NCBI GenBank assembly: GCA_034190875.2 | Contig: CM067354.1 | Span: 49,909,908 to 49,973,907, forward strand | Direction: 5' to 3' | Length of the DNA stretch: 64,000 nt | DNA from: Urechis unicinctus | Taxonomy: Eukaryota > Annelida > Polychaeta > Xenopneusta > Urechidae | Part shown: one piece after another, positions 49,911 to 62,399 of the stretch | Numbering within the stretch: the first letter of the stretch is position 1 | How the letters are laid out: each line of letters starts with the position of its first letter | Notes under the pieces: model-generated | Told to the model about the DNA's origin: nothing | What the model saw: only the letters and a program-made list of their open reading frames with translations | The model's database searches: none | Translations under genes and position numbers: made by a program

Positions 49911-50289
49911 GTGGAATGCTCAGCAACTGAGGCCATTTGTTGAACAAGATATACCTTTCACAATTCAGTAAGTAATGAATAATGCTGTTTACGATCTGGA
50001 TTTTTGTCTTATTAGGAAATCTATTGCTGAATTGTCTATATTGTATGTTGCGTCACTGCACGGTTTATAGAGTGATGACATAGTATGTAATAAACAATCT
50101 AAGAATTCAGTAAATACTTTCTTATGCTATCACAGGGTAATCTGGACCCTTCAACCAATTGTTGTGACTTTTGAAATAGAAGATGACTCACATTACACTG
50201 CATATTCAAGAACGTTATTATTATAGGATACTCTGTTATACAATAACCGCTGTATTTCCTCAGTTCATAACGCTTCTTTGCATAATGTT

Positions 50290-50606
50290 ATTTGCACATT
50301 GTACTGATTATTGAAAGCATACGAAACTTGCTTATATTAGTACGCTGCCAACATTACATAGATCTCCAATATGCTACGTATCCATCAGCATTGCTTCGGC
50401 ATTGTTACGAGGATAGATATAGAAAATTCCAATACTGCGAAGTAGCATACTAAAATTCCCAATGCACTTGACACAATAGAAGCGGAATAGATCGTGATGT
50501 ACTAATATATCTCCCCTCCCTTTATTGTGGATGTATCGGTAGTAAAGCTTGTAGCAATATAACCTTGGCTCAACAGGTGATTATTCCTTGTGAATAATAC
50601 AAAGTC
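50290..50606 (+). repeat. repeat families I (copy 4) and B (copy 3, 5' part)
   Basis: 50290-50460 follows the family-I unit (tgtactgattattgaa; ttcggcattgttacgagNataNa). 50465-50600 follows family B (cttgacacaatagaagcggaatag...gatgtgNat/gatgtatcggtagtaaagcttgtagcaa). The boundary at 50606/50607 is the junction with the duplicated LINE tail. Confidence 0.5.
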
Positions 50607-50990
50607 CGAGGACTTCTACCTACGGTGGCAGATCGTTCCGAGTGACAGCACCCCAGTTGTGGAATGAGTTCTCTGAGGACATCTAACTTTCACATAGTCT
50701 AGTCAGTTATAAGCATAATCTAAAGGCCCACCATTATAGGCAGGCTTATTGCTGAGTTGAGCTTGTGGTCAGGTTAAACTACCTTTTATTTCTACATACA
50801 CTATATTTCATGAACTTGATTTATTGTCCTTGTTTTGAAATAAAGCATTTTATGATTGTCTTCATAAAGTTTAAATAACCAATATATGATCTAATATTTA
50901 ATTTATCTCGGCTTGTGCAGCGTCTTAGAGATCTTTACTGATAAATTGACGCTTTATAAATTTGGTATAACAATATATATAATGATTTGT
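50607..50990 (+). mobile_element. second copy of the LINE 3' end
   Basis: It starts abruptly at ccgaggacttctacctacgg and carries the frame RTSTYGGRSFRV...APQLWNEFSEDI followed by TAA, and the same 3' tail as 49534-49910. It is not an independent insertion, because several hundred bases beyond the LINE tail are shared as well. Confidence 0.7.
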
Positions 50991-51439
50991 GGAATGCTCA
51001 CAACTGAAGTGTCCATTTTGTAAACAAGATGGACCTTTCACAATTCAGTAAGTAATGAATAATGCTATTTACGATCTGGCTTTTTGTCTTCTATTGCTGA
51101 ATTGTCTATATTGTATGTTGCGTCACTGCATGGTTTATAGAGCGATGACACAGTATGTAATAAACAATCTAAGAATTCAGGGTATGCAATCACAGGGTAA
51201 TCTGGATTTTCCCCCGTAGCAAATGTGTGCATTAGTGTGACTTTTGAAATAGAAGATGACTCACATTGCACTGCATTCAAGAACGTTGTTATACGATCAG
51301 ATACTCTGCATTTATACAGCACGCGCTGTATTTCCTCAGTTCATAACGCTTCTTTGCATAATGTTATTTGCACATTGCATCAAACATACTAAGCATACGT
51401 TTCCGTGCTTATATTAGTACGCTGCCAACATTACATAGA

Positions 51440-53219
51440 TGAAAATGCTGATTTCACTCTGGTACAGTTGATAATTGAGTTTTCGCTAGATGACAGTCAC
51501 TCAAATGCCCAAATAACCATACATCTGCACTGTCTATGTCATCGGATTATGTTTTCCTTTTTGCGAAGTTTGAATCACCACTTTACATGCCCATGCGGTA
51601 TAAAGTTAACTTTCTCGTTTATCAATTCCAACCGCTGTTTTTCACATTAATTTTCTTAAAGCAGAATTGATTTTGGTGTTTAAATGTGCACTATAACGTT
51701 GGTTGCGTTCCCATTTTGTAACATAACCAATGATTCCAATAGCACCAAACTCATCAGTAGTTACATTATATATACCGAAATATATGTACAGGTACCATCA
51801 GTGTGTATGTGGATATTTATAACATGTTTAGTTAAACATAATTAAAAATAGCTTGATTGTTTTAGAGCTAGATGCATTAGAAGACACCCGATTATGCACC
51901 AATGACTATATCACGGGGTAAGAAGTGCTTTGAACACACATCTCTGCAGGCGATTGTCCATTGGTTAACCCTCAATGAGCATCGCAGCAATAGCAGTGCC
52001 ACTCAATGGGGGCGCACATTCTATGTAGCATATGTTCGAAACTGAACACTGCCAGCTGTTTAATGAATAAGTATGCTTGATATTGAACATCGTACGTCCA
52101 GTCATACTATACCTGCTGTTATTGCTTATGATTGCTTGTTTATTTGAACAGAAATACAAAGTAGACGGTTTATATCATGACATTAAACCTCGAGTGATTA
52201 TTTGCCGGGCGTTAGTAAAATCGATCAAATAAGCTTACTTCAAGATATATACATTAATTATGCTCTAGTTTTACGAACAGCATTAACTGTTTGGCAATTA
52301 ACTCTCATAACAAAGTATATAGCGCAATGTGACATTCGATGAAGAAACAGTTCTTTGTTTCGATACATGACACATTTAACTTGCCTGTAAAGCACCATGT
52401 CTCTTTCGCATAGGAGAGCAATTAGTCAAAGGACGGACTGACGAGAATATCCAGGCTTCCAATCCCTGTTGTGACATGAATTGGTAGCACATTCGCAAGA
52501 GGATTTGGCAACTAATGTGCTTACTTACTTTTATTTCACTGTATTTACTACGTAGCGATTGACTAACCACTTCATGCCCAATGACCGATGCTGTTAAACC
52601 GACAGACCTCTGACTCTCATTCCCAACACAGGAAAATACTCGTGCTTACATTGCCCTGAACTGATCATACAGATAATGCGTGATAGAAGATAAAAAGGGA
52701 AATTGATTGCAAGCATTAGTTCCCACAAAACCACCAGTCAACCTAGAGAATTTGGTCAATTTATCCCCATGCCAATCGGCTACAATCGTACAATGAGTAA
52801 TACATAAACTGGGGCCATGAAGTGTGCCAATGAAGCCGCGAGTTGTCGATGACGTTTCGTTATTGAGACAATGAATTGCTTAGTTTTAACAAGGCTTCAA
52901 GGTATTGCTTGATCATATATTAACATGGAGTGTATTGTTGGCGAGGTTTGAATTCTAGTCATATTGTGGGTCCATCTGAAGTGCCGAGTTGTTTTCGAAA
53001 TGAGACTTCGAGGTAATTTGAGACTTATGAATTTGTTTACTATCACTTAATTCTGACGAACTCGCGCATCCTCCGCGTTGGGCACAATAAATAATCATAT
53101 GTTATTGGTGACAATTCAAATTAGTCAAATCTTGGATTAAGTCCGACAACTGCTAACACGATATATCGACAATTTATTACAAAGCAGGTCCCGACGATCG
53201 ACTTCCTTGGATATGAAAA
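51440..53219. other. no supported gene
   Basis: AT-rich DNA. Short frames lack domains. No repeat pair was found by eye apart from scattered words. Confidence 0.35.
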
Positions 53220-54780
53220 AAACTTACATACGTTTTAACTAGCGTAGTTTTGAGCACCTTCCAATTAGAGCTAAATTATTGGTGCCAAATGGCATCACAT
53301 ATATTACTATTACTTTAACTTGTCCAGTGAATTCATCTCCTAATGACACTTTTCTCATGATAGTTGATGTTAAGAAGTTCAATCTAAAGGGCTACAGCAG
53401 TAATCTATTAGGCAGGTTAACGGCCTCAATCAACAGCGAAGCTAGCGAGGGACAACCCTGGGTCCGTTCCGATCGTTAGCGAAAGGTTCTGGGTTCACGG
53501 ATTAATAAGAAAAGGGAAATGCAGTTAAAAAGCAACACCACAGACATATATATAATCGAAAGATATTGCGACGATGTCGCGTCAAAGCCGCCAAGGCCTT
53601 CGCAGAATTCATTCATGTTATCAAATGTTATGCATATGTTTTTTTAATCACTTCGTGCACGTCAATGTGAATTTCACAAAATGAGCATTTTGGAACTTGA
53701 TGTATTTTAAGAGAGAATCACGTCTTAAAAAGCAACCTGATGCGTAAGCATTTAATACTGCATACCAATGTATGCCACAATGACACACCTGCCTATTGTC
53801 AAGCTGTTATGATATTAAACTGCAATAAGGGGAAGAAAGATTAATTTGCTAACATTATACGGATGTAATGTACACTCGAATTTCATTTTAAATGTCAAAC
53901 ATTCGTATATTACTTTGCATTGAAGAGGGTATGTAGCAATAAATTGGTGGCAATCTATTTGGTCCTATTCTTTGGCTGTTTTATGGGCGGTCATTGTGGC
54001 AAAGGGTTTATTGTGAAACGGACCTAATATATGACACCAGTGAGCACAGGCTTCGGCATTGTGAATATATTGCATTAATTTATGTATTGAACTGAAACAT
54101 GAGATAGATATGTGAAATGCAAATGTAATGCTTCGCTAGATTGTGCACATAATAGCGGTCATTGTGCACCAATCAACTGTTAATTTGAATCCAAAAAGAA
54201 AACTTAGGCTAGAGACTCTTCCACAGGTTCGCATGAATATGAGTGACTGGTGTAACAGTGCTATGCGTGTTCGAAATAATGTGGCAAGTTAATATCTGCA
54301 TTATAGGATAACCAAAGAGAAGCTAATATTTGCCATGTTGCAGAAGCAATGTTGCTTCAGTGGATGCATACAATTAAAGTAGTTTATATCTGCTTATTAC
54401 TTTGTCTGAGATTAATATTTACAATCTGCTGACTGTGTGTATAGTGCACTCCCCAATCAAACTTTGAGATATTTCTAGCAACAGCTATTTGGGAAAATGT
54501 CAATAGTATGAATTATTGTTAAGCCCCAAGGAGAAGAGTTTAGATTCCATGAGAAGTAACAATTGATACGAGAATGTCAAACAGGCAATTAAAGCATAGT
54601 TTGTGCCAACGCATGTTGTGTTATATCAGTAAGGTATGAAGAGCGATAGTGGCCTATGGACTGACGATCAATAGTGAACTATGCATTGCAAATACTCAAC
54701 ATGGTGCACGATCAATGCTTTCGTTTTGATAAAATATCGGCTTTCAACATAAAATAATCTTTAAATGTCTGCACTTGGTA
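53220..54780 (+). repeat. repeat family C, copy 2
   Basis: See 23480. Around 53885-54030 a frame of about 50 codons between two matching TAA stops (HFKCQTFVYYF...LVAIYLVLFFGCFMGGHCG...IVKRT) is kept without indels in copy 1 (HFKCPKFVYYF...FVAIYLVPFFGYFRGGHCG...IIKRT). The last part of it is recognisable at 58650-58710. Confidence 0.65.
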
Positions 54781-55733
54781 CACATCCACGGTGATGTTAA
54801 TGCCTATTATAAGGATGTAACAGTATTGAAACGAATTGAATTTATATTTGAAGTTGATTTTTCCTGAGTGTTGCAGCCAAGATTAATCTACATCACATTC
54901 TGCTTGGAAGGCCCAATGTCATACTGCTTTGTTCTGCTCAGTATGTCCAACAACACAAACCAAAAAAACAAACTCAGTGAACAGTGTTTTGCTTAATGCA
55001 ATACATTGACACATTTTTCTTATCTATGGCTACATTACAAATTTAGTATGCCTTGACGAATTCTATAACACATGAACCTGGTCTTTTCCAAACACAAGTC
55101 GCGGTGTAAAGTAAAGGTCACCCAAGCATGACACATGCGTAACTCATGATTTATTCAGGGGAGACAATGCTACTTGCACCTTCGCTGTAAAGTGATTAAG
55201 CGTCTTTCCGTGCAAGCAATCAAACAGAGAAAGACTTCCGCAAGCAAGGTTGCAGTTAGCTAAAGTCACACACGTCATACATACTACCGCAAAAGACAAA
55301 TATGTATATCTGTCACATTGATTATTATGTAATTTGTAGGACATTTGTAAGGCGCGATGCCTTATACGCTAGGGACAAATAGTGACAAAAAAGAGCTTCT
55401 CAAAAACACACATCTGCTCTGATAGGTCTTATAACCCACAGGACAGCAACACAATTACGCAAGCTTTATTTATTTGGCCAAAAACGCCCCTTTTCATGTG
55501 CATTATGCATCACTATTAATGCCTAAGGCACACATGCATACAACATTGAATCTCATGGCAGAAGAAATTTAGCTTTACAGGTGTGCAATAGGGAAATTAC
55601 ATGGAAATAGTTTTTATTGCGTGTAGCTGTACAGTGCCATTATTATTAGCAAAATCATACAGAACGTAAACCAGAGACAAAGTATGTTGGTCATCCAAGT
55701 CTCCAGAGTCAGAGCCCACATGCCTCTCACTGG

Positions 55734-55945
55734 GTGTGCTGGAAACCCATTCTTATTATACTAATTAAGAGAAAGATGCACAAGCACCTCAAAGTAGATA
55801 CTCCCGGACTACTTGTGTCTTCAGACAAACCGTACATGGCTTGCTCTGCTGATGGCATGGAGGTTGTTCATGTCAGCCAAAAAAACTTGTCGAGTTCAAG
55901 TGCCCATATGCACTGAGAAAAAAAAATCCTCAATAGGAATTTATG
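55734..55945 (+). pseudogene. YqaJ-like exonuclease domain fragment (mobile-element associated)
   Basis: The frame HKHLKVDTPGLLVSSDKPYMACSADGMEVVHV matches the 'G..v....pwl..SpDGiv' core of YqaJ-like recombinase/exonuclease domains. After a run of A's, a frameshift leads to LVEFKCPYALR, the family's conserved 'lvEiKCPys.r' strand with the catalytic E-x-K. Known family proteins are nucleases, and such domains are frequent in multicopy, transposon-like genes of marine invertebrates. The frameshift and short length make this a relic. No start, signal or complete domain is present. Confidence 0.6.
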
Positions 55946-56036
55946 TAGTACAGCATTGTGACTGTTGTACACAATAAAAGGCTTTCACATCATCAGTGTA
56001 CTCTTTGATGAAGAAAAGTTTGCAGCAATTGTGTGC

Positions 56037-56168
56037 AATGTGCCCGGGGAGGGGGGCACTTGGCCTTATTCTGGATAGGGGAGTGCCGCGGGACCTCGAA
56101 AAACCCGTACCCGTTGTACAAGGTCACAATGGCCAAAAGCACTATACACTTAAGTGCCCCCCCCCCCG
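56037..56168. repeat. small inverted-repeat element with poly-G/C ends
   Basis: It begins ...ggggaggggggcactt and ends acttaagtgcccccccccccgcc. The inner ends gggggcactt and aagtgccccc are perfect 10-base inverted repeats, about 100 bases apart. The interior is GC-richer than its surroundings. It resembles a MITE. Confidence 0.45.
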
Positions 56169-56619
56169 CCAATGTGTTGCATTTTTCTTTTCATCACTTC
56201 TCTTTCTAGAAAAAATCAAGTTGGCTCAGAAATAGTATTCTTTTTTTCTGCTAATAATATTTTGATGTTTTAATTGATAATATTTCTTTTCATGTTCTCC
56301 TTCATAATAGCCATAATGTTTATAAATAAATGGTACTCGGTTAAACGCAATGGAAGTGTGTTTATTATTATTTATCTTAAAATTAATCGGTGTTTGTTTT
56401 GTAGAGTTGGCAAGGAACAGGCTTGTTATATTCTGGGGAAAAATATAAACTAGTCTTCAACAAATAGATATAAACTATTTTTTTTCTTAACTTCAGTCAA
56501 GAACAAAAATCATACTCAGGCATATATATATTTGGGTCTTGAGAACCTGTTCATGTTTTATTATGGTTACTTTGTTCTTGCTATACACACCAGGTTTGTG
56601 CTGCTTTGGTATGGGGGGA

Positions 56620-56960
56620 TCAATCCAGGATCTTCTTAAGGTGCAGGCCTTTGTTTTTTCGCATAAAGCACTGAAGTTCAGATTGGAATGTAACAGGTAT
56701 TGGATTAGGATGCTCAATTGTTGGACCGTTTCTCCCGATGAAATGCTTTGTACATCAACAACCATCTCTGGCCCAAATTTTCCTGTCCACTAGCCGTCGT
56801 GCACGGCTACCCGTCTACAAGCCCTGGCCCACTCTCTACATTTCTTTGCATTGGAGCGTAGCTTTGGAAAAGGAATGAAAGACACACCATACATTCTTTC
56901 ACGACCTCTATACCGACTGTCTGAGTTGCACCTACCCCAGCAGCAATGTTTCGTGGGCAT
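56620..56960 (-). pseudogene. THAP-type zinc-finger domain, broken (transposon-derived)
   Basis: On the minus strand, M at 56960 begins MPTKHCCWGRCNSDSRY, followed by GVSFIPFPKLRSNAKKCREW. This is the start of a C2CH THAP domain (C-x2-4-C...'FP.p......+.W'). A one-base frameshift after GRACRR/WARACRR, and then an in-frame TGA, break the middle. The sequence resumes as CTKHFIGRNGPTIEHPNPIP, which supplies the final C-x2-H of the finger and the usual segment after it, and ends at a TGA (56620-56622). THAP domains bind DNA and are typical of P-element-like transposases and of host genes derived from them. It points away from the YqaJ fragment on the other strand. Confidence 0.7.
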
Positions 56961-57263
56961 TCTGGTTCGATGTGATCGTAAATTAATCGGCAAAAAGAGA
57001 TTCAAAACATCATTTACGTACGCAACAAACTGTTCATACAGCGTCGCTATTGAAAGCTTATTACGAGTAGCAACAAGACGGGGCACGGGAAGAACTACTT
57101 CCGGGTTACCGGGAAATGGTTCATTGGTAATGCTGAATTCGTATGTGAATAACAAGGAAAATGATACACAAACAAAATATGAAAATAACCCTACGTAAAA
57201 TACTAAAAACAAAACCACATTTGACAAATCGATATATTTACTTCTTGCTGTAACCAAGTACAT

Positions 57264-58589
57264 TAATGTGATACTGAAGATTTAGGATGAATTTCACAGT
57301 ATACGATGGCAAGTCTAAATGTGCAAATGTAAGCACACCATATCTCGAAACTCAATTACAAACTCCATTTGGTCATCATCGCACATCACGCTTTTGCCTT
57401 AATGCACAGGGCTCAAAAGCCGAGGGTTAACGAGTACCAGAGTCTCACTAAGGGAAACAATATCCTCACTACGAAGAATGCAATTATATAAATTCAATTT
57501 GACGCTGAACATGTTCTTCGCCACCGATAAATGGTTAACCATTTATTGTTAACGAAATTAACATGCGACAACTTTCGTAGTTATTTAATTGACATTTTCA
57601 GCCATGTTGTTACACAAGTATTCTTGTAGCCAGTGATAATTGTTACATTCCCGATAGAACAACTAAACAGTGACAACAGCATCAATCATTTTTGAAGATG
57701 TGAGATGTCACATTGTAAGGATCAGTATCTGCTGAATGTGTTCTTTCATTTCTATCACATATAAGAATAATTTCTGATGTGGAATATATTTTTGTCTAAT
57801 CAGCCAACAACAAAACACTTTATCAAGCAGTAATTAGGACATTAGAGGCTAACATTGCATTACTTCCTCTCATTAAGAGGTAGGATATGCGTAGAAAGAC
57901 ACTTCAAATGATGTCTGTATCGTCTGATCATCGCGGGGTCGGCCAGATTCAATATTGCTCAAAGAGACGCTCGTCCTGCGATGTTTATGCTCCTTTTTAA
58001 GCCAACACTCCAACCAAGGAAGTTTTCTTATCGTTTTGTGTTGTTTGTGATCATATAATGACAATATATACTGGGGATGCTACTCTCGGGTAACCATTGT
58101 TTTGATGTTGCTTTCCATTCAAAGGTCAAAACTGTATTTGTATCTGCATATGAAGTTAAAGATTAAAATGCAGGAAAAATTTGTTGTGAAAAAGCATCAT
58201 GGACCGATTTCCTATTTCTTTTGGTAGCGATATTCGTTTAACCAAGTGTATTCTTAAACCCCTGCTAATTATGTGGTCGTAGTTAGGTTTCGATTCCTTA
58301 TATTTGGGCGGAATCATAACCCCAAATATGCCATATGGACGGCGCCACTACATATAGAAAGGTAAAAACGGACGAAGTGTAAGCAATAACACCAACCGAT
58401 GATGGAACTGCGCATGCATAATTACTTGGTCCGCTCGCCATCCATTCGCAAATATTTGTAAGCAATGTTTGCAAGTTGTTTTCCGAGCACCTATATTGAT
58501 AAGTTAGCGATGATTTGGTGTTCCCAATGCATGATGACAATAGCAATGGAACGAAAAAGTCAGTGAGTGTGCCCATTGAAATACTGATT
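57264..58589. other. no supported gene
   Basis: AT-rich. Frames on both strands (for example 58298-58666, minus) have no recognisable motif. Confidence 0.35.
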
Positions 58590-59430
58590 GTTGCTAAAAT
58601 GTAGCCCTCTTGGCAGAACACTACCCATATTAAACCTTCCGCAATATGGGTCAAGCTGCCATTCATTGGCTGTTTTAGTGATGGTGCATTATGGGAGAGT
58701 GTTTGTTTTGAAGCGCAATAACAACTTGTTCATGGTATTGTTCGGTTGTTGTTGTACGCTATATTTTAGATAGTCAGGATCAGTTTACGCGCACTGAAAT
58801 AGGCACGATCCGTGTGGATGTGTCAAATAAATCTGTAAAACATACACAATATGGCAGTATTTCATCTTTAAAAAAAAATTGCGACAGATTACTCAGATAA
58901 CGACGACCATTATGCATCAATCAACTAATCGCTGTATCCCCAACACTTCCCCCGTCTGCAGTTTCGATTCGACTTTAGCAAACTGAAGTGCATGAATGAT
59001 AATGTGGGACGACAACTAATTATTCTTGTAAGATGACAAATAACTCTGTTCACAGTGTAATCGTTAAATGTTTGAGAACTCCCTGAATCCCTGAAGATCT
59101 GTGATAGATTTTATAAAGCACACTAGTGTTCAATGTGGTCATACTTATGCAATCCTGATTCAACCCCTGATTATGCTCACCATCTCAACTCCTGCCATGG
59201 TTTGTATGCAATGCACATGTTAAGAAAAAAACATAAATGAGCAATCGCCCTATAGTGCTATGAAAACACAGATCCACTGCGAAACTCATCAGTCGTATGA
59301 CATATTGTCCTAATGTAGAGATTAAAGACTCCATGAGAACTGACAATTTTTACGAAGGTATAATGCACTGCAAAGGCTCAATATGACGCATAATCTTTTA
59401 GATTAAATATCGGCTTTTGAGGTTATATGC
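58590..59430 (+). repeat. repeat family C, copy 3 (diverged)
   Basis: Shares gcaatatgggNNaNgctgccattcattggctgttttag with the hydrophobic part of copies 1 and 2. It also shares cgaccattatgcatcaatcaact (against cggtcattgtgcaccaatcaact) and, near its end, ccatgagaactgacaattNNtacga plus taaaatatcggctttN as in 54540-54750. Confidence 0.5.
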
Positions 59431-59519
59431 ATTCGAGATTCACAGCGTGTAGAGATCAGCTGCCTTTAGATGTGTTGATATACATAGTAGGGGGGTACTA
59501 TTGGGGAATTGATTTAAGG

Positions 59520-60005
59520 AGAAGCGAGTGGCCTTGACCAACGTTGCATCAAATTAACACTGTCTGTCATTAGAAGAAACCTGTGACGTAACCTTCGATT
59601 CTTTTGGGGGACACAGTGCTACTTTGACATTTGTTTCAAACGCGCACACACAATTATATACATTCACATACACACATATACACACACACAAACACTCACA
59701 GACACATGTACAAACACACACGTAGGCGCACACACATACACACTCACGGACACACACAGACACACACACAAACTCAAACACACGCGCAAGCATAAACAAA
59801 CACAAACACACGTATATACACACATAAACACATAGAAACACCCATACAAACAGACACATGTACACATGCACACGTACATACATATACACACATACACACA
59901 TACTCACACAAACGCACACACATGCACTCACTAATATGCACACATACACAAATACTAGACATACACACACACACTTACACACATACACACACATACATGC
60001 ATAGT
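59520..60005 (-). repeat. (CA)n tract with the KCNMB-linked border, inverted
   Basis: 59645-60005 is imperfect CA repeats. 59525-59640, read on the minus strand, matches the border of the (TG)n tract beside the intact gene (gtcaaagtagcaNtNtgtcc...gaaggttacgtcacaggtttNttcN...tttgatgcaacgttggtcaaggcca). This gives two equally placed microsatellites, one per KCNMB-like locus. 60006-60599 shows nothing I can support. Confidence 0.75.
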
Positions 60006-60599
60006 GGACATTTATTCGATTTGAACCGTTACATTCAAAGAAGCACGTTTGGAATAAGGACTGGGACACGTATCCTAAGATCATGTAACATGATATGTTA
60101 CATATAAAACTAGCGTCTTATGAGGGCGCTGAGGTTTCCTATTAGGCTGTATTGTGTTTATGGTCCCATCCTAGCCTTGTTCCGCTATGTAATTGAGCAA
60201 TTACCGCCTGACGTAAAAGTCCCTCATATAGAAATCACCAAATTAAATAGCCAAACAGGTCACGTATATTTTTGCACTTGATCCCAATAAATTTTTGCAA
60301 GCAAGAAATATTAACCTTAGTGTTCCACACAACGTTTAATCGCCTCGAGGTATTGGCCTCAATACATGCATAATTACCAAATTGCGATATTAATTCTAGC
60401 ATCAACAGCGACAGGTTTTAATGGTCATTTGTTTACACATACATTAATAAGGAACAACAATATAATGGAGAATTCCAATAGCATAAGCAATACGCATAAG
60501 CAAAGCTCAGGGATCCTCATATTTCGAAAGTCGAGAACTGTCGATAATTCAAATGCACCAGACGTGGGTATCTTTGAGTGGTTGCTCCATGATTGATAG

Positions 60600-61215
60600 A
60601 ATTGATACGAATGAGATTTTTTAAGTTAACCTGACCATATATTTGATCATTTGCAATTGATCGGTCGCTAAATACTATCACCAATATTTACCAATATTTT
60701 GGTCTGATATGTATATTCCGTTTATGAGACGAAACTCTGCTCGATCAATAAAATTATTTGTGAGGGATATCTATATATTTGACAGGTCTGATGGTCGTTT
60801 ACATGCCTTAAAAGAATCACATTTTTGACATCGTATATCTCATCACATATCTGAAGGTTGTTATTCTATGTGCTTGCCAGCTAGATGACCATATTAGTAG
60901 GTTTAAGATATAAATTTCTTCAGCGTCCAGGACGGTACTGCTTATCTTCATCATCCCCTAGTTACCTCGTGTCTGAGATATTTGGTTGGTGGAACCCCTC
61001 AAACCTAGTCGGTTTCGGGTAGGGGGGGGGGTGCAACCAGGGTGCCTTCGTGGTCACTCGCGGTATGGCAGAGGGTAAGTTGTCCGAGGGGAGACCTTAT
61101 CGGCTAAAGGTGATTGTATTCAGTTTGCAATATGCGTCCATAGCCCAACTGATTCGAAGGGCAGATTCGCTCGCACGTTTCATCAACATCAATAGTGTGA
61201 ACCTGCTTACATCAA
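60600..61215 (-). repeat. repeat family D, copy 2 (inverted)
   Basis: See the copy at 11000. It contains a G9-10 run at about 61022-61031. The following 61216-62399 holds AT-rich DNA with nothing I can support. Confidence 0.65.
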
Positions 61216-62399
61216 CAAGGGCGAAATGAGGTACAACGTTCTCAGCGTTCTCGACGTTCACATTTTGATACAATACGCCTCAACAGCGCTGTGAGTTTGT
61301 CTTAGCTAATTTAAATGAAAGAAGATCTTGATCCGCGCTTTTGTACAATATAATACTGCGCTTTCACACTTTGGTGTACATCATTGATGCATGTGTTTTT
61401 ATAGTCATATCCATCTTTCAATGTAGGATTAGTCTGTAACAAGCAATACTTCTTGGAGTATCCAACATATCTGTACATCGACATGTGCAAACGATTGTTG
61501 TACATTCGTGAACCCACATATCTATCAGACTGTTGTCGTTTTTAAATTCTGGCATACTACGTTTCATTGACTCAGTGTGTTCAGCGTGTATATAACGTTA
61601 CTGTTTAAGAATGATTACAAGCTATAAAAAATGCGTAAAATTTTTATCAGGGGTTGGTATATTTATACTGGCGCGCACTATGTTTAGCCGCACTGGCATT
61701 ACTGGTTAATAGACGTGGATAATAGAAACAACCACAATTACGATCGCATATAGGTTGCTCTCATTTATACGACATACTACAAACTTCCATGTAGAAAGGC
61801 TTATGCATATTTAGCAATGTATATTTTGGCAGACAGCGCAAGTCATCAATGAATTGATGTTTTCGGTACTGGTTAAGCCTTGATACAAATGAATCTATAA
61901 ATTTGATTTGATTGCGTTCCAAATGCAAACTTACATAGTCCATTTAATTTCGTTATACGCAACTTTTTTTGTGACCTGTATGGAATATTTTGTATGCACT
62001 GTATACTATTGACACCTGTTTTTTTTTATGATGCTTTTGTCATTAATCAATACTGTTAGGTTATTATTCAAACTCATCATATCCATATAACTCATAAAGC
62101 TGCAAACAAATATATCTTTTATGTCTAATGCGTTAAGAGAATTGCGTATATATAACAGAAATACAGGGGCAAAAGAATACCAATGATATGATCAATACTA
62201 ATTCGTAGTTAAAATACTGAACATGACTTATTTATTTGTGATGCAGCACATTGCATGATTATTTGCACAAATACATTAACACGTTTGCCAGGCAAGTTTC
62301 AATGATTAAATATGTTTAATCAACCCAATGATTTGCTGTATCATTATCAAAATGGCAAAGACATATGCTTGATGCATGTCATTCTCAAATGAAAAGTAA

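Larger units (their letters stand above)
49534..51439 (+). repeat. tandem segmental duplication, about 0.83 kb, offset about 1,073 bases
   Basis: 49534-50366 and 50607-51439 are collinear direct copies: the LINE tail, then gctttacaattcagtaagtaatgaataatgct-like sequence (around 49965 and 51043), and the run up to attagtacgctgccaacattacatagat. Small indels separate the copies, including loss of about 15-25 bases in copy 2 near 51090. A minus-strand open frame (51065-51322, 85 codons) in the second copy is broken in the first. Confidence 0.75.

Noticed and set aside
51065-51322. 85-codon minus-strand frame
   Set aside because: Broken in the direct duplicate at about 50.0-50.25 kb, so not evidently maintained.
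56851-57198. 115-codon + strand frame
   Set aside because: Opposite-strand shadow of the THAP remnant, which has the recognisable motifs.
58298-58666. 122-codon minus-strand frame with hydrophobic parts
   Set aside because: Overlaps family C copy 3 and shows no motif or conservation in the other copies.
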